A DNA stretch of 64,000 nt from Caballeronia temeraria (GTDB taxonomy: Bacteria > Pseudomonadota > Gammaproteobacteria > Burkholderiales > Burkholderiaceae), in NCBI RefSeq assembly GCF_001544795.2, contig NZ_FCOI02000007.1, forward strand, positions 186,001 through 250,000. The letters run 5' to 3'. Shown in pieces: positions 33,195 through 42,484 of this stretch (the first letter of the stretch is position 1; each line of letters opens with the position of its first letter). The notes under the pieces are model-generated. The model was not told the DNA's origin. It saw only the letters and a list, made by a program, of their open reading frames with translations, and did not search any database. The position numbers and the translations under genes are program-made.

Positions 33195-34022
33195 TTATTT
33201 GAGGCTGCCCGACAGGAACTGGCGCAGGCGCTCGCTCTTCGGCGCGCTCAGGACTTCCGATGGCGCGCCCTCTTCCTCCGTGCGTCCCTGATGCAGGAAC
33301 ATCACGTGATTCGACACGTTGCGCGCGAAGCCCATCTCGTGCGTGACGACGATCATCGTGCGCCCTTCTTCGGCGAGACGCTGCATCACTTTCAGCACTT
33401 CGCCGACGAGTTCCGGATCGAGCGCGGACGTGGGTTCGTCGAAGAGCATGACGTCGGGATGCATCGCGAGCGCGCGCGCAATCGCGACACGCTGCTGCTG
33501 CCCGCCCGACAGGTGCGACGGATACTGCTTCTCGACGCGCGGCGGCAAACCCACTTTCTCCAGATACTCCCGCGCGCGGTCCTCGGCTTCCTTCTTCGAT
33601 ATGCCGAGCACGTGCAGCGGCGCTTCCATCACGTTCTCGATGGCCGTCATGTGCGACCAGAGGTTGAAGTGCTGGAAGACCATCGCGAGCTTGGTGCGCA
33701 CGCGCTGCAACTGCTTGTGATCCGCGACTTCGAGATTGCCGGACTTGTCGGCCTTCGTGCGCACGGCTTCGCCATCGACGATGATCTGCCCCGCGTTCGG
33801 CCGCTCCAGAAAGTTGATGCAGCGCAAAAACGTGCTCTTGCCCGAGCCGCTCGCGCCGATGATGCTGATCACATCGCCCGCTTTGGCGGCGAGCGAGACG
33901 CCCTTGAGCACTTCGTTGTCGCCGTAGCGCTTGTGAATATCCTCGGCGACGAGCTTGGTCGCGACGTCTTTGGCGGTTGGCTGCAACGCTTTCTCCTCGG
34001 GTGATGACACGATCTCTATCAT
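33195..34022 (-). CDS. basic amino-acid ABC transporter ATP-binding protein
   Basis: A 275-aa ABC ATPase of the HisP/AotP type. Walker [10 protein letters not shown] is at residues 56-64, the signature is LSGGQQQR, Walker B is [12 protein letters not shown], and the switch His is in VVTHEMGFA. It has about 18 extra N-terminal residues compared with HisP. It powers uptake of arginine, ornithine, lysine or histidine. It sits between permease gene hisM and argR. Confidence 0.93.
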   Translation of the reverse strand: MIEIVSSPEEKALQPTAKDVATKLVAEDIHKRYGDNEVLKGVSLAAKAGDVISIIGASGSGKSTFLRCINFLERPNAGQIIVDGEAVRTKADKSGNLEVADHKQLQRVRTKLAMVFQHFNLWSHMTAIENVMEAPLHVLGISKKEAEDRAREYLEKVGLPPRVEKQYPSHLSGGQQQRVAIARALAMHPDVMLFDEPTSALDPELVGEVLKVMQRLAEEGRTMIVVTHEMGFARNVSNHVMFLHQGRTEEEGAPSEVLSAPKSERLRQFLSGSLK

Positions 34023-34043
34023 GGGTTCGGATTCTACCGCTCG

Positions 34044-34793
34044 TCAGGCGCGAGCCGTGCGCGGCGTGCGGGTCGTACGTTCGGCGCCCGCCGGCCGCAG
34101 ATAAGCGAGCCAGCGCCGCTCGGCGCGCCGGAACCCGGCGACGAGCGCGAACGAGATCGCCACGTAAAGCAGCGCCGCGATGCCGAACGATTCGAACGAC
34201 TGATAGGTCGCCGAATTCGCATCGCGCGCGACCTTCAGGATGTCCGGCACGGTGGCCGTGAAGGCGACGGTCGTCGCGTGCAGCATCAGGATCACTTCGT
34301 TGCTGTACAAAGGCAAGGCGCGCCGCAGCGCGGACGGCAGGATCACGCGGCGATACATCGTGAACGTGCTCATGCCGTAGGCGCGCGCGGCTTCCACTTC
34401 GCCGTGGGCAATACCGCGGATCGCGCCGGCGAAGATTTCCGTCGTGTAGGCGCAGGTGTTCAGGGCGAACGCGAGGATCGCGCAATTGAAACCGCTCTTG
34501 AAGAACGCTTCCAGCAATGACTGCGAGCGCACGAATTCCAGGCTGTACATGCCCGTGTAGAGCAACAGCAGTTGCACGTAGAGCGGCGTGCCGCGAAACA
34601 CGTACGTATAGATGCGCACGGGCGTCGATAGCCAGCGGTTGCGCGACACGCGCGCGCAGGCGAGCGGCACGGCGGCGCAGAAACCGAGCGCGATCGACGC
34701 CACGAGCAGCCACAACGTGACGACGAGGCCCGACGCGCGCATGCCGTCGGAGTACAGGAACGGGCGCCAGTATTCGGCGAAGATCTGGATCAT
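34044..34793 (-). CDS. basic amino-acid ABC transporter permease (HisM/AotM type)
   Basis: A 249-aa permease with five or so membrane helices and the EAA loop motif EAARAYGMSTFTMYRRVILP that contacts the ATPase. It is paired with the HisQ-type permease 23 bp upstream. The final 20 residues are rich in Thr and Arg and are not part of the conserved fold. Confidence 0.92.
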   Translation of the reverse strand: MIQIFAEYWRPFLYSDGMRASGLVVTLWLLVASIALGFCAAVPLACARVSRNRWLSTPVRIYTYVFRGTPLYVQLLLLYTGMYSLEFVRSQSLLEAFFKSGFNCAILAFALNTCAYTTEIFAGAIRGIAHGEVEAARAYGMSTFTMYRRVILPSALRRALPLYSNEVILMLHATTVAFTATVPDILKVARDANSATYQSFESFGIAALLYVAISFALVAGFRRAERRWLAYLRPAGAERTTRTPRTARA

Positions 34794-34816
34794 GGCTTGT
34801 CGCTCGCTAGCAGAAG

Positions 34817-35506
34817 TCAGAGTTCGGCGTGCCGCACGCCGGTCGAGTAGCGGCGCTCCAGCGCCATCAGCACGAGATTCGAGGCGCTCGTGATCGCGAG
34901 ATAGATCAGCGCCGCGATCAGGATGAAGAAGAACATGTTGAACGTGCTCTTGCCGGCGTCCTGCGCGGCTTTGACGACATCCGCGAGACCGATGATCGAC
35001 ACCAGTGCCGTCGCCTTCACGAGCACCTGCCAGTTATTGCCGATGCCCGGCAGCGCGAAACGCATCATCTGCGGAAAGAGAATCCGGCCGAACACGCGCA
35101 TGCCGCTCATGCCGTACGCGCTGCCCGCTTCCAGTTGCCCGCGCGGCACCGCGAGAAACGCGCCGCGAAACGTCTCGGTGAAATACGCGCCGTAGATGAA
35201 GCCAAGCGTGAGCACGCCGGCCGTAAATGGATCGATGTCGAACTGAGCCCAGCCGAAGGCGTCGGTGAGATTGTTCACCGCGATCTGGATGCTGTAGAAG
35301 AGCAGGAGCATCAGCACGAGATCGGGCACCGAGCGGATGAGCGTCGTGTACGCGGTCGCGATGCCGCGCAACGGCGCGTGACGCGAGAGTTTCGCGGATG
35401 CGCCGGCCAGGCCGAGCAGCACCGATACCGCCAGAGACAGCACCGCGAGCGCGAGCGTCTCTTTGGCGCCCGCCCAAAGGAGCGGGCCGAAGCCGTACAG
35501 GATCAA
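34817..35506 (-). CDS. basic amino-acid ABC transporter permease (HisQ/AotQ type)
   Basis: A 229-aa inner-membrane permease with the EAA motif EAGSAYGMSGMRVFGRILFP. I place the start at a TTG (35506, MILYGFGPLLWAG), which follows GGAGG by 6 nt and gives the usual family length. The in-frame ATG at 35596 would add 30 arginine-rich residues before the first helix. It is the first gene of the hisQ-hisM-hisP-argR transport operon. Confidence 0.88.
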   Translation of the reverse strand: MILYGFGPLLWAGAKETLALAVLSLAVSVLLGLAGASAKLSRHAPLRGIATAYTTLIRSVPDLVLMLLLFYSIQIAVNNLTDAFGWAQFDIDPFTAGVLTLGFIYGAYFTETFRGAFLAVPRGQLEAGSAYGMSGMRVFGRILFPQMMRFALPGIGNNWQVLVKATALVSIIGLADVVKAAQDAGKSTFNMFFFILIAALIYLAITSASNLVLMALERRYSTGVRHAEL

Positions 35507-35779
35507 GAGTCGCCTCCATCGTCTTTCGTGGAAAGAAGCGGAGCGCTGGATGACGCGCCCCGACGATTGGCGGCGATACTCGCAAGCGAAAATCAATCGC
35601 TCAATTGTGGCGAAGTGTGTTTGCTGCGACGCAGCATATCAGCAAGATGGTGAACGGCGCGGCCGTTCGCCCGCCGTGCAACGCTGCCGGGGCGCGACAG
35701 AGTGGAAAACCCGCATAGGCGCGGCATACGAAAATTGCGCTTTTCAGGTCGCATTTTCGATAGACCGCACCGCGTGCTT

Positions 35780-36190
35780 TCACGCGCCCGCGACGCTCCG
35801 CACGCGCTGGGCAACCTGCCCGTTCGCCACGGCGATGTCCGGGCTGTCCTGCAGCAAGGGCAGAAACTGCTCGGCGAACGCCGGATCGCGCGTGCCGGCG
35901 CTGAACATGTCGACGACGGCCTTCGCGTGCGCGATGCGCGTGTCGGCGGTGGCTTCTTCGTCGTCGAGGACATCGTCGATGGCGGCGATCAGCGTCGACA
36001 ACGGCGTGAGCCAGCGATACGCCGAGCCGTTGATCACGATCTGCAGGAACTCGCCCGGCGACACCGGCCCGAATTCGGCTTCGTGACGCGCGCGCAGATG
36101 CGCGAGCACGCTGCGATGCAGGGCGAGCAGCGGATGCCGCACGTCGCGCAGAAAAGCGGTGGCGGTCTGATCGTTCATCGGGTGGTTCAT
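35780..36190 (-). CDS. conserved hypothetical protein
   Basis: A 136-aa soluble, mostly helical protein that I do not recognise. It is acidic, with LDDEEATADTRIAHAKAVVDMF in the middle and no signal peptide or membrane helix. The ATG at 36190 has GAGG 8 nt upstream; an internal Met at residue 5 is an alternative. It is preceded by the EAL gene 49 bp away on the same strand and could be co-transcribed with it. Confidence 0.65.
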   Translation of the reverse strand: MNHPMNDQTATAFLRDVRHPLLALHRSVLAHLRARHEAEFGPVSPGEFLQIVINGSAYRWLTPLSTLIAAIDDVLDDEEATADTRIAHAKAVVDMFSAGTRDPAFAEQFLPLLQDSPDIAVANGQVAQRVRSVAGA

Positions 36191-36239
36191 GATCGTGCCT
36201 CGTTAGGAAACATCCTAGATAAGGACGATTCGAGGCCGA

Positions 36240-37826
36240 TCAAGCGCCGCGCGTCTTGCCCGCATAGCGGATGAAGTCCGCGGCAGTCAGCGGCGCCGAA
36301 AAGAGCCAGCCCTGCCCGAACTGCGCGCCGCGCGCGATCAGATAGGCGGCCTGCTCCTCGTGCTCGATGCCTTCGGCGATCACCTGCACGTCGAGCGTCG
36401 CAGCCATGTCGATGATGTGCGAGGCGACGCTGCTCGATGCCGCGTCCTGCCCGACCGTATCGACGAAAGACTTGTCGATCTTCAGACCGTCGATGCGGAA
36501 GTTCTGCAGATGCGAAAGGCTCGAAAAACCGGTGCCGAAATCGTCGAGATAGACGGCGTGACCCGCTTCGCGGAACGCGCTGATGACTTCCTTGGCGGCA
36601 TCGGCGTCGAGAAAGCTGCGCTCGGTCGCCTCGATGTGGATCTGCTGCGGCCGCACGCCCTGTCGCGCGATCGCGGGACCGAGCACGTCGAGAAAACGGT
36701 GCGTCGTGAGATCCGGCGCGGACAGGTTCACCGATACGTAGTACTGCGGGTAGCGCTTCAGGAATTCGCCGAGTTCGAGCAGAACGGTGTCGAGCACCTG
36801 GTCGGTGATCGCCTGAATCAGGCCGCCGTGCTCCGCGAGCGGAATGAAATGATCGGGCCGGACGATTCGATCCTGATACTTCCAGCGCACGAGCGCTTCG
36901 GCGCCGACGCAGCGCCGCGTGGCGAGATCGACGATCGGCTGATACGCGACGATGAACTGATGCCGCCGCACCGCGTCGCTCAACTGGCCGCGCGGCGACA
37001 GCCGGCGCACGAAGAAGAACGCCGCCCAGCTCGCGAGCGCGAGCCCGGCCACGAGGCCGCCGAGCAGCCAGCCCCAGGGCAGCGTGCGCAGCCGCTGGCG
37101 CAGCGTCTGATGCGGCGCGCTCACGACGACCGCGAGCGGCATCGACACGGAACGGCGCACGACGTACGGCGAGTCGTCGCGCACGGGCGGCGCGGTGCGA
37201 TAGACGGCGAGGATCGCGTTGGCGTCGGTGGCGGGCGTGGTCGCGATCACGCGGCTCACTTCCGTGTTGATGATGGCGACGCCGCTCGCGACATCGTCGC
37301 CGGCATTGAGCGTGTCGACGTAGAGCGATGGATCGGCGGCGACATAGAAACCGTTGCGGCCCATCACGAGCGACGACTTGCCGCCGGGCAGACGCGACAG
37401 GCCGTACCAGGCCATCACGCCATCGCGCGAGCGCCAGTCCGGCGGCGGCAGCGTGAGGCCGTCGAGCACGCGCGCCGACACCGCGCCGAGCAGCGAGGAA
37501 CATTGCCAGCGGCCATCGCGATCGTAGGCGCCGGCATCGCGCACCTGCCGATGCGTGAGCGCGATGCGCCGCAGCTCATTCAGATACGGCGGCGAACATG
37601 GCACGGCCGCCACTTTGCCGATCTCCCCGAGCGCGCCGGAAAGACGGCGCGTCACGTCCTCGGCGCGAAAGAGCGCGGCATCGGCGACCGTGTTCAGGCG
37701 CTCGGCCTCGTCATGCTGCTGGCTCCGCTGCGCGAACAAAAAGCCGATCCCCGCCGGCGCCAGCGCCGCCATGACCACGATGACGATCAGAAGCGCCGCC
37801 AGCGCCCCACGTTGAATTTTGTTCAT
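36240..37826 (-). CDS. CSS-motif cyclic-di-GMP phosphodiesterase (EAL)
   Basis: A 528-aa inner-membrane protein. A first membrane helix (about 8-32), a periplasmic CSS domain (33-250) with CSS at residues 109-111, a second helix (251-273) and a cytoplasmic EAL domain (about 285-525). EAL is intact at 310-312; the metal and catalytic motifs DDFGTG and IAEGIE are present. It should hydrolyse c-di-GMP, promoting motility over biofilm. In E. coli PdeC two periplasmic cysteines form a DsbA-dependent disulfide that inhibits activity; C77 and C109 here are spaced alike. Confidence 0.92.
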   Translation of the reverse strand: MNKIQRGALAALLIVIVVMAALAPAGIGFLFAQRSQQHDEAERLNTVADAALFRAEDVTRRLSGALGEIGKVAAVPCSPPYLNELRRIALTHRQVRDAGAYDRDGRWQCSSLLGAVSARVLDGLTLPPPDWRSRDGVMAWYGLSRLPGGKSSLVMGRNGFYVAADPSLYVDTLNAGDDVASGVAIINTEVSRVIATTPATDANAILAVYRTAPPVRDDSPYVVRRSVSMPLAVVVSAPHQTLRQRLRTLPWGWLLGGLVAGLALASWAAFFFVRRLSPRGQLSDAVRRHQFIVAYQPIVDLATRRCVGAEALVRWKYQDRIVRPDHFIPLAEHGGLIQAITDQVLDTVLLELGEFLKRYPQYYVSVNLSAPDLTTHRFLDVLGPAIARQGVRPQQIHIEATERSFLDADAAKEVISAFREAGHAVYLDDFGTGFSSLSHLQNFRIDGLKIDKSFVDTVGQDAASSSVASHIIDMAATLDVQVIAEGIEHEEQAAYLIARGAQFGQGWLFSAPLTAADFIRYAGKTRGA

Positions 37827-38099
37827 TGCGTGTTATTGACCGCGGCGCGAGACATGTCGCGCGCGTTTTTCTGTTCCCTGCCCGGCGCCGTCGGCCCGCC
37901 TTGCGCCGCGCCCGCGAGAGTCTCGGACAAACGACTTAGTGTAGGGGCCGCACATCGCCCGGTTCAACGAATTCTTTCCCCAAAAGCATCCCCTTTTGGT
38001 GGGCTTCCGCACGGCCCGCGCGCGCTTTTTTTGCCGACCGTGCACCGTGCGAAAATGGACAGACCAGAAACGGCGCTTTCCTTGCATCGAACGACAATC

Positions 38100-38639
38100 A
38101 TGGCCTCACACGATTCCGCCCGACCGCTCGTGCGCGACGCCGCGCCCGGCGATTTCGACGCCATCGCGCACATCTATTCGCATTACGTGGAAAACGCGTT
38201 GGCGACCTTCGAAGAGATCGCGCCTTCCGCCGACGACATGCGCGCGCGCCACGCGGCGATCGCGGGTGCGGGTCTGCCCTATCTCGTCGCGGAGCTGGAT
38301 GGACGGCTCGCGGGCTACGCGTATGCGTCGGCGTATCGGCCGCGTTCGGCTTACCGGCATACGATCGAAGACTCGGTCTATGTCGCCGATGGCTTCCACG
38401 GGCGCGGCATCGGCCTCGCGCTGCTCACGGCGCTCATCGGGCGATGCGAACGCGGACCGTGGCGGCAGATGATCGCGGTGATCGGCAACAGCGGCAACGC
38501 GGGATCGATCGCGCTGCATGCGCGGCTCGGCTTCGAGCATGTCGGCGTATTGCGCGATGTCGGCTTCAAGCACGGACGATGGGTCGACACCGTCCTCATG
38601 CAGCGTGCGCTGAAGCGCAATTCGGACGTCGCGGCATGA
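38100..38639 (+). CDS. GNAT N-acetyltransferase, phosphinothricin acetyltransferase-like
   Basis: A 179-aa single-domain acetyltransferase. The acetyl-CoA loop is ADGFHGRGIGLALL and the tail GFKHGRWVDTVLMQR is typical of the phosphinothricin/methionine sulfoximine acetyltransferase group. Its natural substrate is probably an amino acid analogue such as methionine sulfone. The ATG at 38100 gives the normal length; the upstream open frame runs over EAL DNA and is not coding. Confidence 0.87.
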   Translation: MASHDSARPLVRDAAPGDFDAIAHIYSHYVENALATFEEIAPSADDMRARHAAIAGAGLPYLVAELDGRLAGYAYASAYRPRSAYRHTIEDSVYVADGFHGRGIGLALLTALIGRCERGPWRQMIAVIGNSGNAGSIALHARLGFEHVGVLRDVGFKHGRWVDTVLMQRALKRNSDVAA

Positions 38640-38693
38640 CCGGCCGCGCCGAGCGGCTATGATTCGATATCTGCTTTACGTGCATTCACCGCT

Positions 38694-39287
38694 TTGCCAA
38701 CGTATACCCTCGCCGCTTCCGTCAGCACTGAAATCGACATCCGCAAGAGCCGCTTCATCGCGCTCGCGATTCCCGTCGCGGACCGCGACGCAGCCATGCG
38801 CGAACTCGAACGCCTGCGCGCCGAACATCCGGCGGCGACGCACGTCTGCTGGGCGCTGCTCGCGGGCGGCCAGTCCGGCATGTCCGACGACGGCGAGCCC
38901 TCCGGCACCGCCGGCCGGCCGATTCTCGAAGTGCTGCGGCATCACGAAGTCGACGGCGTGCTGGCCGCGGTCGTGCGCTACTACGGCGGCATCAAGCTCG
39001 GCGCGGGCGGCCTCGTGCGCGCCTACACCGACGCGATCGCGAGCGCGATGCAACTCGCCGAGCGCGTCGAGCGCATCGAGCGCGGGTCAATATCCATCGA
39101 AGTCGACTATGCCGACGAAGCGCGCGTGCGCCGCTGGATCGAACAGCACGATGCCGAACTCGTGCAGAGCGAATACGGCATGACCGTGCGCCTCGTCGTG
39201 CGCATGGCCGCCACCGCGCGTGCACCGGCGGCCGCCGAATTGCGCGATCTCACCAACGGCCGCGCGGGCATCGCGGTTCAGGCGTGA
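38694..39287 (+). CDS. YigZ/IMPACT family protein
   Basis: A 197-aa protein. The N-terminal UPF0029 domain carries KSRFIALAIPV and the strongly conserved SDDGEPSGTAGRPIL, followed by VVRYYGGIKLGAGGLVRAY. A second small domain of the DUF1949 type covers about 140-197. The family is linked to translation control or nucleic-acid binding, with no proven reaction. It begins with TTG; no ATG or GTG lies in frame upstream. The stop overlaps the GTG start of the ferredoxin gene. Confidence 0.87.
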   Translation: MPTYTLAASVSTEIDIRKSRFIALAIPVADRDAAMRELERLRAEHPAATHVCWALLAGGQSGMSDDGEPSGTAGRPILEVLRHHEVDGVLAAVVRYYGGIKLGAGGLVRAYTDAIASAMQLAERVERIERGSISIEVDYADEARVRRWIEQHDAELVQSEYGMTVRLVVRMAATARAPAAAELRDLTNGRAGIAVQA

Positions 39288-39622
39288 GCGACGACGACAC
39301 ACGCGCCTTCGCGATGATCATCGAGCCTGCCGGGCACTTCGTCGCGGTCAGGGACGGCGAGACGCTGCTCGAAGCCGCGTTGCGGGCAAAACTGTCGTTG
39401 CCGCGATCCTGCCGCAACGGCACGTGCCGCGCGTGCCTGTGCCGGCTCGTCGACGGCGAGATTGCGTATCGCATCGAATGGCCGGGACTCACCGCCGAGG
39501 AAAAGGCCGAAGGCTGGATCCTGCCGTGCGTCGCGCTCGCCCGTTCCGACGTGACGATCAGGCAGCCCGACGCGCGCGAAGCCGCGCCCGATCCGCGTCC
39601 TGCCCGCTCGCGCGGCTTCTGA
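39284..39622 (+). CDS. plant-type 2Fe-2S ferredoxin
   Basis: A 112-aa single ferredoxin domain. Cluster ligands are C43, C48, C51 and C82 (spacing C-x4-C-x2-C-x30-C). It has GTG as start, overlapping the yigZ stop (GTGA), so translation is coupled. It would act as a small cytoplasmic electron carrier. Its redox partner is not visible. The tail after residue 95 is proline/arginine-rich and disordered. Confidence 0.87.
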   Translation: MSDDDTRAFAMIIEPAGHFVAVRDGETLLEAALRAKLSLPRSCRNGTCRACLCRLVDGEIAYRIEWPGLTAEEKAEGWILPCVALARSDVTIRQPDAREAAPDPRPARSRGF

Positions 39623-39786
39623 ACTCGGGTATGTCGGGATTGTCGTCTCGATTCAACGACCTACGATGTGATTCCCGAGTACGCATGCGCATGCTTCCGT
39701 ACAAAGTGCGTGCAGGGTGACTCTCAAAAAGTGTACAATTGCGTTTTGCCCTAAATTCTGGCAGGGCCAGATCAACCGAGATTTCA

Positions 39787-39999
39787 ATGACTAAAGTACT
39801 GTTGAAAGAGAACGAGCCTTTCGACGTCGCCATGCGTCGTTTTCGCCGTACCGTCGAACGCACGGGCCTGATTCAAGAGCTCAAGTCGCGCATGGCTTAT
39901 GAAAAGCCGACCACCGAGCGCAAGCGCAAGAAAGCTGCTGCTGTTGCTCGTCTGCGCAAGCAGATCCGTCGCGCGCAACTGCCGAAGAAGTTCTATTGA
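39787..39999 (+). CDS. rpsU: 30S ribosomal protein S21
   Basis: A 70-aa basic ribosomal protein. [15 protein letters not shown] at the N-terminus and the lysine/arginine-rich end are diagnostic. The start is the ATG at 39787; the upstream in-frame ATG at 39739 lies in the leader. A TACAAT hexamer at 39734-39739 could be its -10 box. It is followed by a strong terminator at 40154-40188. No dnaG or rpoD gene lies next to it, unlike the classic macromolecular synthesis operon. Confidence 0.97.
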   Translation: MTKVLLKENEPFDVAMRRFRRTVERTGLIQELKSRMAYEKPTTERKRKKAAAVARLRKQIRRAQLPKKFY

Positions 40000-40153
40000 T
40001 CGACGCGGGGCGTCCCGCCTCGTCTGTCCGGGCAAGATCGGCATAGCAACCTGAGATCGATCGGGTCGCGGTTTCGCGCGCAGGTTGCGTGAAAGATCGC
40101 GGATTCGCGCACTTTCGTTGCGCCCCAATCGATTGAAGCTGGCAAGATCGCAC

Positions 40154-40188
40154 AAAGCCTGCATGAGTAAATGCTCATGCAGGCTTTT
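40154..40188 (+). terminator. rho-independent terminator after rpsU
   Basis: A perfect 14-bp stem (40154-40167 with 40174-40187, loop TAAATG) is followed by TTTT. It lies 155 bp past rpsU on the same strand. Confidence 0.85.
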
Positions 40189-40280
40189 CGTGTTTGGGAT
40201 TGGATTATTTAAGCGAATGCCCGACTGTGCTGATTCCGAATCAAAAATCGGAATAGTGGAATGAAGAGAAACAAGCGCAG

Positions 40281-40320
40281 AAAAGCAAAGAGCCCGGCTG
40301 AACCGGGCTCTTTGCTTTTT
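40281..40320 (-). terminator. terminator of tRNA-fMet transcript
   Basis: A perfect 17-bp stem (40281-40297 with 40303-40319, loop CTGAA). On the minus strand it follows the tRNA by few bases and ends in a T-run; it also has a T-run on the plus strand. Confidence 0.85.
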
Positions 40321-40326
40321 GAAAAC

Positions 40327-40403
<77 letters not shown>

Positions 40404-40416
40404 TCTGAAGAATTAG

Positions 40417-40446
40417 ATTATAGGCCGAACGATCCATCGAAGTCAA
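40417..40446 (-). promoter_or_regulatory. sigma-70 promoter of tRNA-fMet
   Basis: On the minus strand: TTGACT (-35, 40441-40446), 18-nt spacer, TATAAT (-10, 40417-40422). The tRNA 5' end is 13 nt further on. The -35 box contains the TGA stop codon of the peptide transporter gene. Confidence 0.8.
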
Positions 40447-41987
40447 ACGTTGTTTGCACTCAATTTCGAGGCCGATTGCGCGCGGGCATTTGCTTCGGCG
40501 TTGACCGCCTGCTCCACCGCGCGCTGATGCGCCCGCGACAGCTTGCCGAGCACGGGCAGGAGCGCCAGCGCGACCGCCGCGCCGCCTGCCGCGAGCCAGC
40601 CGAGTCCGAAGAACAGATGCGTATAGAGCGGCAACGACTGCAGCGGCTCGAGATTGCCCGACGGCATGCGCGCGAAGTTCGCGACGACGCTGCCGAGATA
40701 CTGCGACACGCCCGTCGCGACGAAATACGCGCCCATCATGAAGCCGCTCATGCGCGCCGGCACATAGCGCGCGATCATCGCGAGGCCGAGGCCCGACACG
40801 AGCAGTTCGCCGAGCGAATACATGCCGTAGCCCGCCACCATGAACCACGACGAGACACGCCCCTCCACCGCATAGCGCCCGCTCAGGCCGAACACGAAGA
40901 AGCCGATCGCCACGACGACAAAGCCGAGCGCGTACTTCGCCGCTACCGGAATGGCGTGACCGCGCTGCGCCTGTCGCGTGTAGAGGAACGCGAGAATCGG
41001 GCTCAACAGCATGATCCAGATCGGATTGAGCGCCTGGAACTGCGCCGCGCTCCACGTGAACAGCTGCAAACCGCCGATCGCAAACGACGGATCGACGTTG
41101 CGCAGCGCGAACAGCGTGAGCGACGTCGACATCTGCTGATAGAACACGAAGAACAGGATCACCTGCAACGTAAGGATCAGCGCGGCGACGAGACCCGCGC
41201 GCTCGCTGCGATCGCACTTCGCGAGCATGTAGCCGAAGATCGCGAGAATCCCGACGCCCGCCGCGTAGACACACGCGACGGCCACCGCCTTGTGCTGCAG
41301 GATGAACACCGTCGATGCCGCCAGCGCGATGCCGCCCGCCGCCACCGCGAAACCGTGCTTCCAGCGGATCGGCGCGTCGTCCGGCGCGGAACCGATGTGC
41401 GCGAGCGTGCGACGCATCACCGCGAAATTGAGCAGGCCGAGGACCATGCCGCCGCAGCAGACGGCGAACGCGGCGTGCCAGCCCCATTGATCCTTGATCC
41501 ACGGCGTCGCCAGCATCGAAAAGGTCGAGCCGATGTTCACCGCCATGTAATAAATCGTGAACGCGCTGTCGAGACGCGCATCATCGCCCTCGTAGATACG
41601 GCGCACGAGATTCGCCGCGTTCGATTTGAACAGCCCGTTGCCGACGACGATCACGCCGAGCGACGCGTACATGAAGCCGAGCGTGTCGACCGGCAGCGCG
41701 AGCATCAGATAGCCGAGCGCGAGCACGACCGCGCCCGCGGTCATGGTGCGGCGCGCGCCGAGCACCTTGTCGCCGATCCAGCCGCCAATCGACGGCGCCG
41801 AAAACACGAGCGCCGTGAACGCGCCCCAGGTCAGGTTGGCGTGCTCGTCGGTGAAACCGATCTTGTCGACCATGAACAGCACGAGCAACGCGGCCATGCC
41901 GTAATAGCCGAAGCGCTCCCACATTTCGATCAGAAAGACGGTCGTGAAGGAGCGCGTCTGCGAGGCGCGGGACGGGTGAGTATGCAT
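40443..41987 (-). CDS. POT/PTR-family di-/tripeptide:proton symporter
   Basis: A 514-aa transporter of the proton-dependent oligopeptide family. The N-terminal signature FLIEMWERFGYYGMAALLVLF carries the proton-coupling ExxER motif, and about 14 membrane helices follow. It imports small peptides with protons. The ATG at 41987 gives the DtpA-like N-terminus; upstream in-frame ATGs encode an unlikely cysteine/arginine leader. Its stop codon lies within the -35 box of the tRNA promoter. Confidence 0.9.
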   Translation of the reverse strand: MHTHPSRASQTRSFTTVFLIEMWERFGYYGMAALLVLFMVDKIGFTDEHANLTWGAFTALVFSAPSIGGWIGDKVLGARRTMTAGAVVLALGYLMLALPVDTLGFMYASLGVIVVGNGLFKSNAANLVRRIYEGDDARLDSAFTIYYMAVNIGSTFSMLATPWIKDQWGWHAAFAVCCGGMVLGLLNFAVMRRTLAHIGSAPDDAPIRWKHGFAVAAGGIALAASTVFILQHKAVAVACVYAAGVGILAIFGYMLAKCDRSERAGLVAALILTLQVILFFVFYQQMSTSLTLFALRNVDPSFAIGGLQLFTWSAAQFQALNPIWIMLLSPILAFLYTRQAQRGHAIPVAAKYALGFVVVAIGFFVFGLSGRYAVEGRVSSWFMVAGYGMYSLGELLVSGLGLAMIARYVPARMSGFMMGAYFVATGVSQYLGSVVANFARMPSGNLEPLQSLPLYTHLFFGLGWLAAGGAAVALALLPVLGKLSRAHQRAVEQAVNAEANARAQSASKLSANNV

Positions 41988-42484
41988 CGGAAAAGATCCT
42001 TCAAACATCGGTGAGCGAATCGGCCTAATTCGAGATGCCGGTCGCATGCAATGAAACGAGCGAAGCGCGCAAATCGCTCCGCAAACCAATCAGATCGCGA
42101 CGCGAGCGATTACCCGCGACGAACACGCGATTATCGCAAATCGGAGACATTCAATTGCGTTCGAACAGTGAATTAACGCGAAACGCGGGGCGTTACGATG
42201 AAAACCGACCGATGACGCAGGAAACACGGCGATCAGTATCGGGTAGCCGGCAAGCCGCCGGCGCGCGGCGTAACGTCGCCGGAAGCGCCGGTATCGGGCT
42301 TTCATCGCGTGCCGAAAATGGCGTGAGACAAATGAGCTGCCAGTTTATTGCGGATCGTGAATAGCGTTTTTGTTGTTATTCGTGTCACAGCTTACTCATG
42401 AGCAACGCTCGGCGACTTAATGCGCCGTTATTCCTTATGACTCAATGTAATAATCGGTGCGATTAGTTCGGTTCGATATCGGAT
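41988..42484. other. 497-bp gap without a supported gene
   Basis: The gap lies upstream of the peptide transporter gene and downstream of the LysE gene. Open frames here (for example 42035-42364 plus) have no recognisable similarity or ribosome site. The part at 42360-42475 is clearly AT-richer than its surroundings and could hold the transporter promoter. I see no terminator or tRNA. Confidence 0.5.

Noticed and set aside
42035..42364. Possible 109-aa gene in the gap before the peptide transporter
   Set aside because: No ribosome site, arginine-rich composition and an overlapping frame on the other strand of equal quality.
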